The notes beneath the pieces were generated by a model. It was not told where the DNA came from, did not search any database, and worked only from the letters and a program-made list of their open reading frames with translations. Made by a program: the position numbers and the translations under genes. Positions 8,797 through 15,827 of a stretch of DNA of 64,000 nucleotides are shown in pieces; positions within the stretch are counted from its first letter, which is position 1, and each line of letters begins with the position of its first letter. This DNA is from Tsuneonella sp. CC-YZS046 (GTDB lineage: Bacteria; Pseudomonadota; Alphaproteobacteria; Sphingomonadales; Sphingomonadaceae), in assembly GCF_035581365.1 (NCBI RefSeq), contig NZ_CP141590.1, positions 1,798,001 through 1,862,000 on the forward strand. Direction: 5' to 3'.

Positions 8797-10155
8797 CTAC
8801 TCCATCGCCCCGGCAAGGACGGTCTTCTCCAGCCAGCGCGTATGGATGCGGTTGGCCATGAAATCGGGTTGGCTTACGATCTTCGCATGCAGCGGCAGGG
8901 TGGTCGGCACACCTTCCACCTCGAACCCGGCGATCGCCTCGCCCAGCTTCGCCACCGCCTCCTCGCGGCTGGCGCCATGGACGATCAGCTTGCCCACCAT
9001 GCTGTCGTAGTAAGGCGGGATCGTCGCCCCTTCGGTGATATGGCTGTCCAGCCGCACACCCTCGCCCTGCGGCGCTTTCCAGCGGGTGACGGTGCCCGGC
9101 ACCGGCATGAAATCGCGCTGCCAGTCCTCGGCATTGATCCGGCATTCTATCGCATGGCCCGAGAGCACGACCTGATCCTGCGTCAGGCTCAGCGGGGCGC
9201 CGGTGGCGATCCGCAGCTGCTCCTGCACCAGATCGAAGCCGGAGATCATCTCGCTGACCGGGTGCTCCACCTGGATGCGGGCATTCACCTCGATGAAATA
9301 GACTTCCTGCCGGGCGACATCATACAGGAACTCGGCCGTTCCGGCGTTGCGGTAATTGACGCTGGCCGCCAGCGCGACCGCGGCTTCATGCAGTTTCGCC
9401 CGCAATTGGGCGGACATGGCCGCGCAGGGCGCTTCTTCCACCAGCTTCTGATAGCGCCGCTGCACCGAACAGTCGCGCTCGCCGAAGTGAATGACATGGC
9501 CCTTGCCGTCGCCCATCAACTGCACTTCGACGTGGCGCGCTTCCGGCACGAAGCGTTCCATGAACAGCGTGCCGTCATTGAAGGCGGCAAGCGCCTCGGC
9601 GCTCGCCTTGGCGAAACCGGCTTCGACTTCCTTCGCGTCATGCGCGATCACCATGCCGCGTCCGCCGCCGCCGGCCGAAGCCTTGAGCAGCACGGGATAG
9701 CCGATTTCCGCCGCCGCCCTTACCGCATCCGCCGCGCTGGCGATCTCGCCGGTGCCGGGAACCAACGGCACGCCTGCGGCTTCCGCCATGGCGCGCGCGC
9801 GCAGCTTGTCACCCAGCGCGTCGATCACATCGGGGCGCGGGCCGACAAAGGCAATGCCATGTTCCTCGCACAGGCGAGCAAGTTCCGCCCGTTCCGAGAG
9901 GAAGCCATATCCGGGATGCAGCAGGTCGCAGCCGGTGGACAGCGCAGCCTGCACGATCAGCCGGGCGTCGAGATAGCTCTTCGCAGCGGGGCCTGGCCCC
10001 AGCACCACCGCCCGGTCGGCCTCGCGCGCGGCAAGGCTGCCACGGTCCGCCTCCGACACGCCGATCACCGCTTCCATGCCGAGGGCGTGGGCCGCGCGCA
10101 CGATGCGCAGGCCGATCTCCCCCCGATTGGCGACGAATACGCGATGGCTCGCCAT
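8797..10155 (-). CDS. Biotin carboxylase subunit (AccC-like)
   Basis: A 452-aa ATP-grasp enzyme that carboxylates biotin with bicarbonate and ATP. Motifs: VANRGEIGLRI at the N-terminus, HPGYGFLSE, the glycine loop GGGGRGM, RDCSVQRRYQKLVEEAP, and EVNARIQVEHPVSEM with the metal and bicarbonate ligands. Length and motifs are standard, so this half of the complex should be active. It starts 2 bases after the carrier-protein gene stops and is followed by the carboxyltransferase after 4 bases. A separate housekeeping accC would normally pair with accB elsewhere, so this is a catabolic copy. Confidence 0.93.
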   Translation of the reverse strand: MASHRVFVANRGEIGLRIVRAAHALGMEAVIGVSEADRGSLAAREADRAVVLGPGPAAKSYLDARLIVQAALSTGCDLLHPGYGFLSERAELARLCEEHGIAFVGPRPDVIDALGDKLRARAMAEAAGVPLVPGTGEIASAADAVRAAAEIGYPVLLKASAGGGGRGMVIAHDAKEVEAGFAKASAEALAAFNDGTLFMERFVPEARHVEVQLMGDGKGHVIHFGERDCSVQRRYQKLVEEAPCAAMSAQLRAKLHEAAVALAASVNYRNAGTAEFLYDVARQEVYFIEVNARIQVEHPVSEMISGFDLVQEQLRIATGAPLSLTQDQVVLSGHAIECRINAEDWQRDFMPVPGTVTRWKAPQGEGVRLDSHITEGATIPPYYDSMVGKLIVHGASREEAVAKLGEAIAGFEVEGVPTTLPLHAKIVSQPDFMANRIHTRWLEKTVLAGAME

Positions 10156-10157
10156 GG

Positions 10158-10667
10158 TCAGGCCGGAATCACGACGAACAAGGGCTGGTCGGCCGCGACC
10201 ATGTCGCCGTCATTGGCAAGCACGGCATGGACAGTGCCGCTGCAACTCGCCCGCACGGCGGTGAACAGCTTCATGACTTCCACCAGGCACATCTCGCTGT
10301 CCTGCGCGACTTGCTGGCCGACCTCGACATAGGCAGGCGCACCGGGCTTCGGCGCGCGATAGAACGTGCCCAGATAGGGCGCGCGGACGACCACGGCTCC
10401 ATCCGGAAAGCTGGCTTCCGGCGCGGGCGCGGCGACAGCCGGGCTTGCGGGCGCCGGCGCGCTGGCGGCAGGCGCCTTTGCCGCCGCCTGCCGCCCCCTT
10501 GCGACGGGCGCGGAAACGGAAGGCGGGCCATCCAGGCCGGGCGCATCGGGATCGTTCGAGAGATAGATCTCGAAATCCCCCCGGCGCGCATGAAGCTCGC
10601 GCAGGCCGGAAGCCTCGAACTCGGCGATCAATCGTTCAATATCGGAAATCGTATCCTTGCCGGACAT
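10158..10667 (-). CDS. Biotin carboxyl carrier protein
   Basis: A 169-aa protein. Residues 1-40 resemble the AccB N-terminus (IERLIAEFEASGLRELHARRGDFEIYL). An Ala/Pro-rich linker follows (about 48-85), then a biotinyl domain with CLVEVMKLF, where Lys133 is the predicted biotin attachment site. The site reads EVMK instead of the usual EAMK. The protein would carry carboxybiotin between the carboxylase and the altered carboxyltransferase downstream. Its start abuts the stop of the 514-aa gene (10668), so translation is probably coupled. Confidence 0.9.
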   Translation of the reverse strand: MSGKDTISDIERLIAEFEASGLRELHARRGDFEIYLSNDPDAPGLDGPPSVSAPVARGRQAAAKAPAASAPAPASPAVAAPAPEASFPDGAVVVRAPYLGTFYRAPKPGAPAYVEVGQQVAQDSEMCLVEVMKLFTAVRASCSGTVHAVLANDGDMVAADQPLFVVIPA

Positions 10668-12212
10668 TTATCGCCTCCTGCCTTCCACCTCGTCGCGTGA
10701 CAGACGCAACGGAGCGTCCGCCAGGGCAGCACTATGCTTGCGCTCATCGGCGTAAAGACGCTGCACGGCCTCATTGTCGTCCGCGGCATATTTGATGCTG
10801 GTATCGCACAGATGGCGCAGCCCCGGCTCCATCTGCGTGGGCCGGTTCGCGGACGCTCGCCGGTTGTATTCCTCCAGCGAGAGCATTCCTTCGGTCGTGC
10901 GATATTCGCCCGTCTTTTCGGGCAGGTGCGAAACGCCCTTGCCGATCGGCGCAAGCCCTTCCCCAAGCTCGGCCCGGTCCAGCACGGAATAGGGAATCTG
11001 CGAAATATAGCGCGCGGGCCGGTTGTTGTGCTGCATCATCGCATATTCGTGCAGCTGCTGGCTGGGCAGGCCGACCAGCCCGACCATCTCGCCCAGGAAA
11101 TCGCGTCCGAACTGGTCGTTCAGCAAGGGACGGAAACGATCGGCGCGGGCATCGATCTTCATCCAGTCCTCGGGATCGTAAACCCCGGCGATATGCGCGA
11201 AATCCTTGATGAAGGAGAAATAGACGATCGCGCCCGCATCCATCATCTGGTCGCGGCTCCAGCCTGCCATGCGCTTCCACAGCTGGATGGTCGCTTCCTT
11301 GATCTGCTCGTTCAGCGCCTCGAAGGTTGCGGCCAGTTCCTCCGCCGAGCCCATGCCCAGGGGCAGCAGGCCGTCGCTCAGGCAGTCCGAAGTGTAAAGC
11401 CCGATGCCCGACAGCGCCTCGCCCGTGAATTCCGGGCGGGATTCGAAGCTGCCCCAATCATCCATCAGGTAGAAATGGCAGCCCGTGGCCTCCATCGTCA
11501 CGGTGAGATTATTATAAGGGATCAGATCACCAATCCCGTCGAGCCAGGGATAATCGCCGCGCGACAGATCGGTGAATTCGCGGATCACCATCTCGCGGTC
11601 GTCGGCCAGCTTGTAAGGCCCGGAATTGTTGAGCGTGCAGCGGCTTTCGCAGGAAACGAGGAAGCCATATTGCGAAACGGCGGCCAGGAACGCCTGGGCT
11701 GCGGTATGCAGCCGATCACCCGGCTTGCAGGCGAGCATGTCGGCATGGAAGCGCTGGATGCGCCGCTCCGGCAGGTGCTGCACCCGCTGGCCGAATTCGC
11801 GGGCGTTGAGGTGCCCGTCCTCGCGCTGCTGGGCCAGCTTGAAGCGGCGCCAGAAGTCCGTGACATAGGCGACATCCTCGGCGCCGTCTTCCGGGCCGAT
11901 CACGCCGAAATTGATCAGCATCTCGCGGCCCAGCAGATAGAAGGTGGGCATGGCCCAGCCCGTCACGCTGCCGAACTTGCCGCCGAATGTGCGCGAACGA
12001 TCGCCGATCTCTTCCGCCCGGATGCGGCTTTCCACCTTCCGCAGCAATTCCGGATAGCGGTAATAGCAGCACAGGTAGGACAGCAGCATGTAGGACGGCA
12101 CGGGAAACAGTTTCAATTCCTGGACCGTGCGGGTGACGCACAGCCAGTAGGTGTCGTCGCCGATGGTCTGGATCGCATTGTTCGCCTCCAGCAGGCGGAC
12201 GTAATCTGGCAT
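10668..12212 (-). CDS. Uncharacterised 514-aa protein leading the biotin-carboxylase operon
   Basis: I do not recognise this family. The protein appears soluble, with no signal peptide or clear membrane helix, and is rich in Tyr, Trp, Cys and Met (for example YLCCYYRYPELL near residue 46, and ATGCHFYLMDDWGSFESRPEF near 240). Invariant-looking islands include SCESRCTLNNSGPYKL, TSDCLSDGLLPLGMG and WMKIDARADRFRPLLNDQFG. It is the first gene of the operon, abuts the carrier-protein gene, and has a GntR-type operator about 100 bases upstream. A substrate-binding or catalytic subunit of the carboxylase, or an enzyme acting just before it, are both possible. Codon use looks like its neighbours, so it is a real gene. 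Confidence 0.75.
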   Translation of the reverse strand: MPDYVRLLEANNAIQTIGDDTYWLCVTRTVQELKLFPVPSYMLLSYLCCYYRYPELLRKVESRIRAEEIGDRSRTFGGKFGSVTGWAMPTFYLLGREMLINFGVIGPEDGAEDVAYVTDFWRRFKLAQQREDGHLNAREFGQRVQHLPERRIQRFHADMLACKPGDRLHTAAQAFLAAVSQYGFLVSCESRCTLNNSGPYKLADDREMVIREFTDLSRGDYPWLDGIGDLIPYNNLTVTMEATGCHFYLMDDWGSFESRPEFTGEALSGIGLYTSDCLSDGLLPLGMGSAEELAATFEALNEQIKEATIQLWKRMAGWSRDQMMDAGAIVYFSFIKDFAHIAGVYDPEDWMKIDARADRFRPLLNDQFGRDFLGEMVGLVGLPSQQLHEYAMMQHNNRPARYISQIPYSVLDRAELGEGLAPIGKGVSHLPEKTGEYRTTEGMLSLEEYNRRASANRPTQMEPGLRHLCDTSIKYAADDNEAVQRLYADERKHSAALADAPLRLSRDEVEGRRR

Positions 12213-12309
12213 TTATCGGCTCCGCTTCCTCTCGATTCAGCTCTTGGTCTTCGAACCTTGCGCCGCTGATAGCAGAAGCCAGTACACAGGCAAGAGTGTG
12301 CGATCAAAA

Positions 12310-12320
12310 TTGTTCGACGA
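12310..12320. promoter_or_regulatory. Candidate GntR/FadR-type operator, site 2
   Basis: TTGTTCGACGA matches TNGTNNNACNA exactly. It lies about 100 bases upstream of the 514-aa gene that starts the biotin-carboxylase operon, in the 156-base gap after the phosphotransferase gene. Its flank, AAAATTGTTCGACGAAAA, resembles the other copies. Confidence 0.55.
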
Positions 12321-12368
12321 AAAAGACTGACAAAATTCCGCACCCATGGACAGTGCGCATATGTTTCA

Positions 12369-13352
12369 TCAACTCGCCGCCATCGCCCGCTTTTGCAGCA
12401 GATCCATGTAGGCCGGCAACAGCTTTGCAAAGCCTTCGAAGCGCGGGTCCTTTATCCGGCCGGTGCGAAACAGATGCGCGCCGACGGATATGATCGCCGC
12501 GACCTTCGCCTGGCCGAGCACGGTGTAACGCGCGGTGTCGACCGCGGTGCGGCCGGTTCGCGCTTCCCATTCCGCGATCATTCGTTCCGCCGACCACCAG
12601 CCTGGCAGCTCGTAGCCGGCATCGCCCAGAGAGGCCGGACCCTGATCGTGGAACATCAGGATATAGCCCAGATCCAGCATCGGCTCGCTGATCCGCGCCA
12701 TTTCCCAATCGAGCAGAGCAGTCAGCCTGCCTTCATGCCACAGGCAGTTTCCATGCTTCGTATCGCCATGCACGGGCGTGGCAGGCCCGGTGGTGCGCGG
12801 CGGACGGGCGGACAGATCTTCCAGTATCCCGACAAGCTCCGGCACCGCTTCGCATTCACGCGAGACATTCAGCCAGTAATCCACTTCCTCCTGCACCGTC
12901 CGCTCGCCGGGGGGCATATGCTCCACCGGCATATTGTTCAGGCTGGTGAAGGCATCGAACCATTGGCGGCAGACGGAATCCGCCCCCTCGACCGGATCGG
13001 CCGCCAGCCAATCCGGAATGGAATATTCGAACGCTTCGCCCGGCAAGGCGCCCATCAGATAGAACTCGTCGCCCAGCACATCCGGATCGGTGCATAACTC
13101 CAGCATGGGCGGCATCGGAATGCCGGGCGCATGCGCCGCCACTGCAGACATCACGGCGTGCTGACGGGCCATGTCGTATGGCGGGAGCAAGCCCTCCTCC
13201 GACGGCGGCATCCGGAGAATCTCGTTCAGGCCCTCGACGAAATGGGTTTCGTTCGAATGTCCTGCCGAAAGGGTTCGCACCCCGGTGATCCGATTGCCGC
13301 GAGGCAGCCAACGGCGCAACCCGTCGGCAAGGCGTTCATTGTCGCGTGCCAT
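12369..13352 (-). CDS. APH-fold phosphotransferase (ACAD10/11-type kinase), copy 1
   Basis: A 327-aa member of the aminoglycoside-phosphotransferase-like kinases. The nucleotide loop region is LSAGHSNETHFVEG near residue 29. The catalytic loop is VHGDTKHGN (His195, Asp197, Asn202) and the metal motif LLDWEMA has Asp215. In catabolic operons such proteins phosphorylate hydroxyacyl-CoAs (LvaA, ACAD10/11), not antibiotics. It lies 10 bases after the RDHSWGTR-motif gene, on the same strand, ahead of the carboxylase operon. No acyl-CoA dehydrogenase is adjacent, so its substrate is open. Confidence 0.85.
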   Translation of the reverse strand: MARDNERLADGLRRWLPRGNRITGVRTLSAGHSNETHFVEGLNEILRMPPSEEGLLPPYDMARQHAVMSAVAAHAPGIPMPPMLELCTDPDVLGDEFYLMGALPGEAFEYSIPDWLAADPVEGADSVCRQWFDAFTSLNNMPVEHMPPGERTVQEEVDYWLNVSRECEAVPELVGILEDLSARPPRTTGPATPVHGDTKHGNCLWHEGRLTALLDWEMARISEPMLDLGYILMFHDQGPASLGDAGYELPGWWSAERMIAEWEARTGRTAVDTARYTVLGQAKVAAIISVGAHLFRTGRIKDPRFEGFAKLLPAYMDLLQKRAMAAS

Positions 13353-13362
13353 GTTACCGCAC

Positions 13363-14568
13363 TCAGACGAGCGAATTTTCTTTGGTCAGCCCCAGTTCCG
13401 GATGGGCGCCATGAATGATGGTTTCCATGATCCCGTAACCGACCGCATCGCCTTCCGTGACCTTGATCGGGCAGTCGCGAAGCTGCCTGATGCGCTTGAG
13501 CGTCTCGCGGTCCAGCGTATCGTCGAACTTCTCGCCTTCCAGGGTCAGCGGCCCGTGCCACGAGCCATGCTTGCGGCCATCGAAACCCAGATAGAGGCCC
13601 GGCCCGAGATGCACGCCTGAGGTTCCGACAACCTCGACATTCACCGTGTGGCTGCCGCCCTGCAGCATGTCGAAATGCACCTGGCCGCCCAGCAGGCGCC
13701 GTGTGGCGTCGTCATATCGCAGCTCGGGGCGCACCCGGGCGACCTTCTCCTGCGTTCCGTCGGAACGGTTCAGATAGCCCGACGAGTAGAAGATACGGCC
13801 CATGCTGGACATGAAATAGAAGTGATAGGCGTATTTCTCACCATTCGGCTTCTGGAGCATGAACGGGCTCCAGATCAGGACGAATTCGTTCTGGCCGAAA
13901 TTGGCGTCTCCGAACCCTGCGCGCGGGCGGATGTCAGCGGCATGAGCGCCCACGTCCAGACGCGTGCCCCAGCTGTGGTCGCGATATTCCGTCCACTCAT
14001 CCGGGCGAACCTCGATCCGCTCGCCCTCGATCTCCACCCAGCCCGACGGCACGCCGATCTGGTGATAGCGAACCACATCCGAACCTACGCGAAAGCCGTC
14101 ATGCTCGCGCTGGCGATGGCGATCCTCGAAGAAGGGCGGCATCTCGCTGGTAAAGGTGATGTCATAAGAGATCGGCTGGAGGTCGTTCTTTTCCAGCACA
14201 TAGCGCACCTGGCGGAGCGGCTCGACGATCTCGTAGCGGAGCGGGCCTACCTCGGTCACCGTGGGATCGTCGCGAAGCTCGCGATTGGCGCGAACGGTCC
14301 ACTGCTCCGCCCCCCGCGATACGGCGCCCCATCCGTCCAGCACGCCGCGATTGTGATAGCGGCCAAGGCCGAAATCGATGGCAAGCCCGCCGTCCTTGCG
14401 GACGATCGCTGTCCAGATCTTTTCCGTCCAGCTGTGTTCGGACGTGGAAACCGTGGAGAACGTATCCGCAATCTGATGATTCAGCTGCTCATCCAAAGCG
14501 GTGAGCATTCCGATATCTTCCATCGCATTGCGGACGAATTTCAAAGGCTGATTGGATATAGCATTCAT
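13363..14568 (-). CDS. RDHSWGTR-motif protein (AttH/CrtC-like fold, DUF7064/DUF7065-type)
   Basis: A 401-aa protein without signal peptide. Residues around 225-232 read YRDHSWGTR, and the chain around it is rich in beta strands and Trp/Tyr (WTVRANREL, FVLIWSPFM, YHFYFMSSMGR). The same motif core occurs in the protein at 34557-35495, and both genes sit beside an APH-type kinase. The family is probably the one Pfam calls DUF7064/DUF7065, which is not verified here. The fold is thought to be a double lipocalin-like barrel that binds hydrophobic ligands. ATG 14568 is supported by GGGAGACGG upstream; the frame stays open to 14784. Function unknown; a dehydratase or hydratase of a hydrophobic substrate is only a guess. 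Confidence 0.75.
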   Translation of the reverse strand: MNAISNQPLKFVRNAMEDIGMLTALDEQLNHQIADTFSTVSTSEHSWTEKIWTAIVRKDGGLAIDFGLGRYHNRGVLDGWGAVSRGAEQWTVRANRELRDDPTVTEVGPLRYEIVEPLRQVRYVLEKNDLQPISYDITFTSEMPPFFEDRHRQREHDGFRVGSDVVRYHQIGVPSGWVEIEGERIEVRPDEWTEYRDHSWGTRLDVGAHAADIRPRAGFGDANFGQNEFVLIWSPFMLQKPNGEKYAYHFYFMSSMGRIFYSSGYLNRSDGTQEKVARVRPELRYDDATRRLLGGQVHFDMLQGGSHTVNVEVVGTSGVHLGPGLYLGFDGRKHGSWHGPLTLEGEKFDDTLDRETLKRIRQLRDCPIKVTEGDAVGYGIMETIIHGAHPELGLTKENSLV

Positions 14569-14702
14569 TACCGTCTCCCAAACTTTCGGCGTTCCGCTCT
14601 GAATACGAGGATGCCTGAGCATCCCTGCGCAGTCAGCCCAAAAGTGATGCTCCCGGCATCCGATTCGTCCTGGCGATTCGTTCTGTCCTCTCAGGCTTAA
14701 AT

Positions 14703-14713
14703 GCGTCGGACGA
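14703..14713. promoter_or_regulatory. Candidate GntR/FadR-type operator, site 3
   Basis: GCGTCGGACGA (reverse strand TCGTCCGACGC) matches TNGTNNNACNA at all but one defined position. On the reverse strand the flank GACGAAATCGTCCGAC matches the flank of site 4 (CACGAAATCGTTCGAC) at 14 of 16 bases. It lies about 140 bases upstream of the RDHSWGTR-motif gene, in a 276-base gap that holds no other visible feature. Confidence 0.5.
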
Positions 14714-14844
14714 TTTCGTCTAGCTATCTTCACGAAAAACAAAAATTCCCATGCGCGCAACGCCCGCGCGAGAAATTTCCGCACCTGTCATTCGGTAAGC
14801 CGCCGGACTGCCGGAAGCCTGATTCAGCCTAAACCCGATCGCCT

Positions 14845-15612
14845 TCAGAAATTGGATCGGGGAAATGCATCTTCGTCAAGTTCCGCCATCGTCCGGCGGG
14901 TGCCCGCGAAATGTTCCTTCACGGCCTTGTCGGCCGCCACAGGATCGCGCGCGGCGATTGCCTGGGCTATTCGTTCGTAGCCTTCGAAGTGCAAACGCCT
15001 CTGCTTCTCGTTCTGGCGGGTTTCGACCTGGGCACGAAAGAGATCGGCGCGGGGCAAGGGCATCGTTCGCGCCAGCTCATAATTTCCGCCCAGCTCGATC
15101 ATGATGCCGTAAAAGCGGCGGCGTTCATTGAGATAGTCGCTCCGGCCGCCGGAAGCCTGCGCCACTCCAAGCCTCTTCGCGGCATCCAGCAGGCGGGCAT
15201 AGTCCTTGTCGGTCGCCCCGCTCTGCGCGGCAAGCCGGGCGCCAAGCCTTGCCAGCGGCTCCAGCGTGTCCAGCAAGTCCAGCACCGCCTTGCGATCCAG
15301 CGTGGCGATGTAGGCGCCCCGGAAACGACTGAGATTGACTATGCCGGCCGCGGAGAGATGCTTGAGCGCCTCGCGCAGCGATCCGCGGCTGATGCCAAGG
15401 CGAGCGGTCAGTTCCGGTTCGAGCAGATGCTGGCCGGGAACCAGGCGGCCGCTTCTTATGTCCTGCAGAATCGCTTCTGCAACGCGGTCGCTCACACTCG
15501 TGCGCTCGCTCGCCTGCCTGGTTGTCGACGCGTTTGCGCCCCCGACTCGCTCGATTTTATTTTTGACCGTCTGTGTCACGTGGCTCCCCGGCGGGCGCGC
15601 CTTCAAAAGCAT
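14845..15612 (-). CDS. GntR-family transcriptional regulator (FadR/FCD type), regulator 1
   Basis: A 255-aa regulator. Residues about 39-92 form the GntR winged helix (VAEAILQDIRSGRLVPGQHL...ELTARLGISRGSLREALKHLSAAGIV). The remainder is an all-helical effector domain with the FCD-like end HFEGYERIAQAIAARDPVAADKAVKEHFAGT. Such proteins usually repress catabolic operons and respond to an acid or CoA thioester. It is divergent from the TonB receptor, and the best candidate to bind the five TNGTNNNACNA sites in block 1. The start is uncertain: the first 35 residues are basic and not conserved-looking. Confidence 0.88.
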   Translation of the reverse strand: MLLKARPPGSHVTQTVKNKIERVGGANASTTRQASERTSVSDRVAEAILQDIRSGRLVPGQHLLEPELTARLGISRGSLREALKHLSAAGIVNLSRFRGAYIATLDRKAVLDLLDTLEPLARLGARLAAQSGATDKDYARLLDAAKRLGVAQASGGRSDYLNERRRFYGIMIELGGNYELARTMPLPRADLFRAQVETRQNEKQRRLHFEGYERIAQAIAARDPVAADKAVKEHFAGTRRTMAELDEDAFPRSNF

Positions 15613-15680
15613 GGATATTCAGGAATCCTCTTTGCGCATAACGGATCGCAAGGTCAACAAGATCGCCTCATCTCACGAAA

Positions 15681-15691
15681 TCGTTCGACAT
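15681..15691. promoter_or_regulatory. Candidate GntR/FadR-type operator, site 4
   Basis: TCGTTCGACAT matches TNGTNNNACNA except for the last base. It lies between the GntR gene and the TonB receptor gene, two bases before the -35 box of the predicted receptor promoter, where a bound repressor would block transcription in both directions. Confidence 0.55.
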
Positions 15692-15693
15692 TA

Positions 15694-15721
15694 TTGACTG
15701 CGTATTTTTTCGGCCTAGAAT
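15694..15721 (+). promoter_or_regulatory. Predicted sigma-70-type promoter of the TonB receptor gene
   Basis: TTGACT at 15694-15699 and TAGAAT at 15716-15721 are separated by 16 bases. The receptor start codon follows about 107 bases downstream, behind a strong GAGGGAGGAA ribosome site. Confidence 0.5.
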
Positions 15722-15827
15722 GATGCCGGTTCGCTTGGGGGCGGATGGATAACCAGAGCGAGGGAGGCATATCTCCCCAGGCCCCATCGGTTTCGAAAAG
15801 CGAACTTGATGAGGGAGGAAACCTGAA

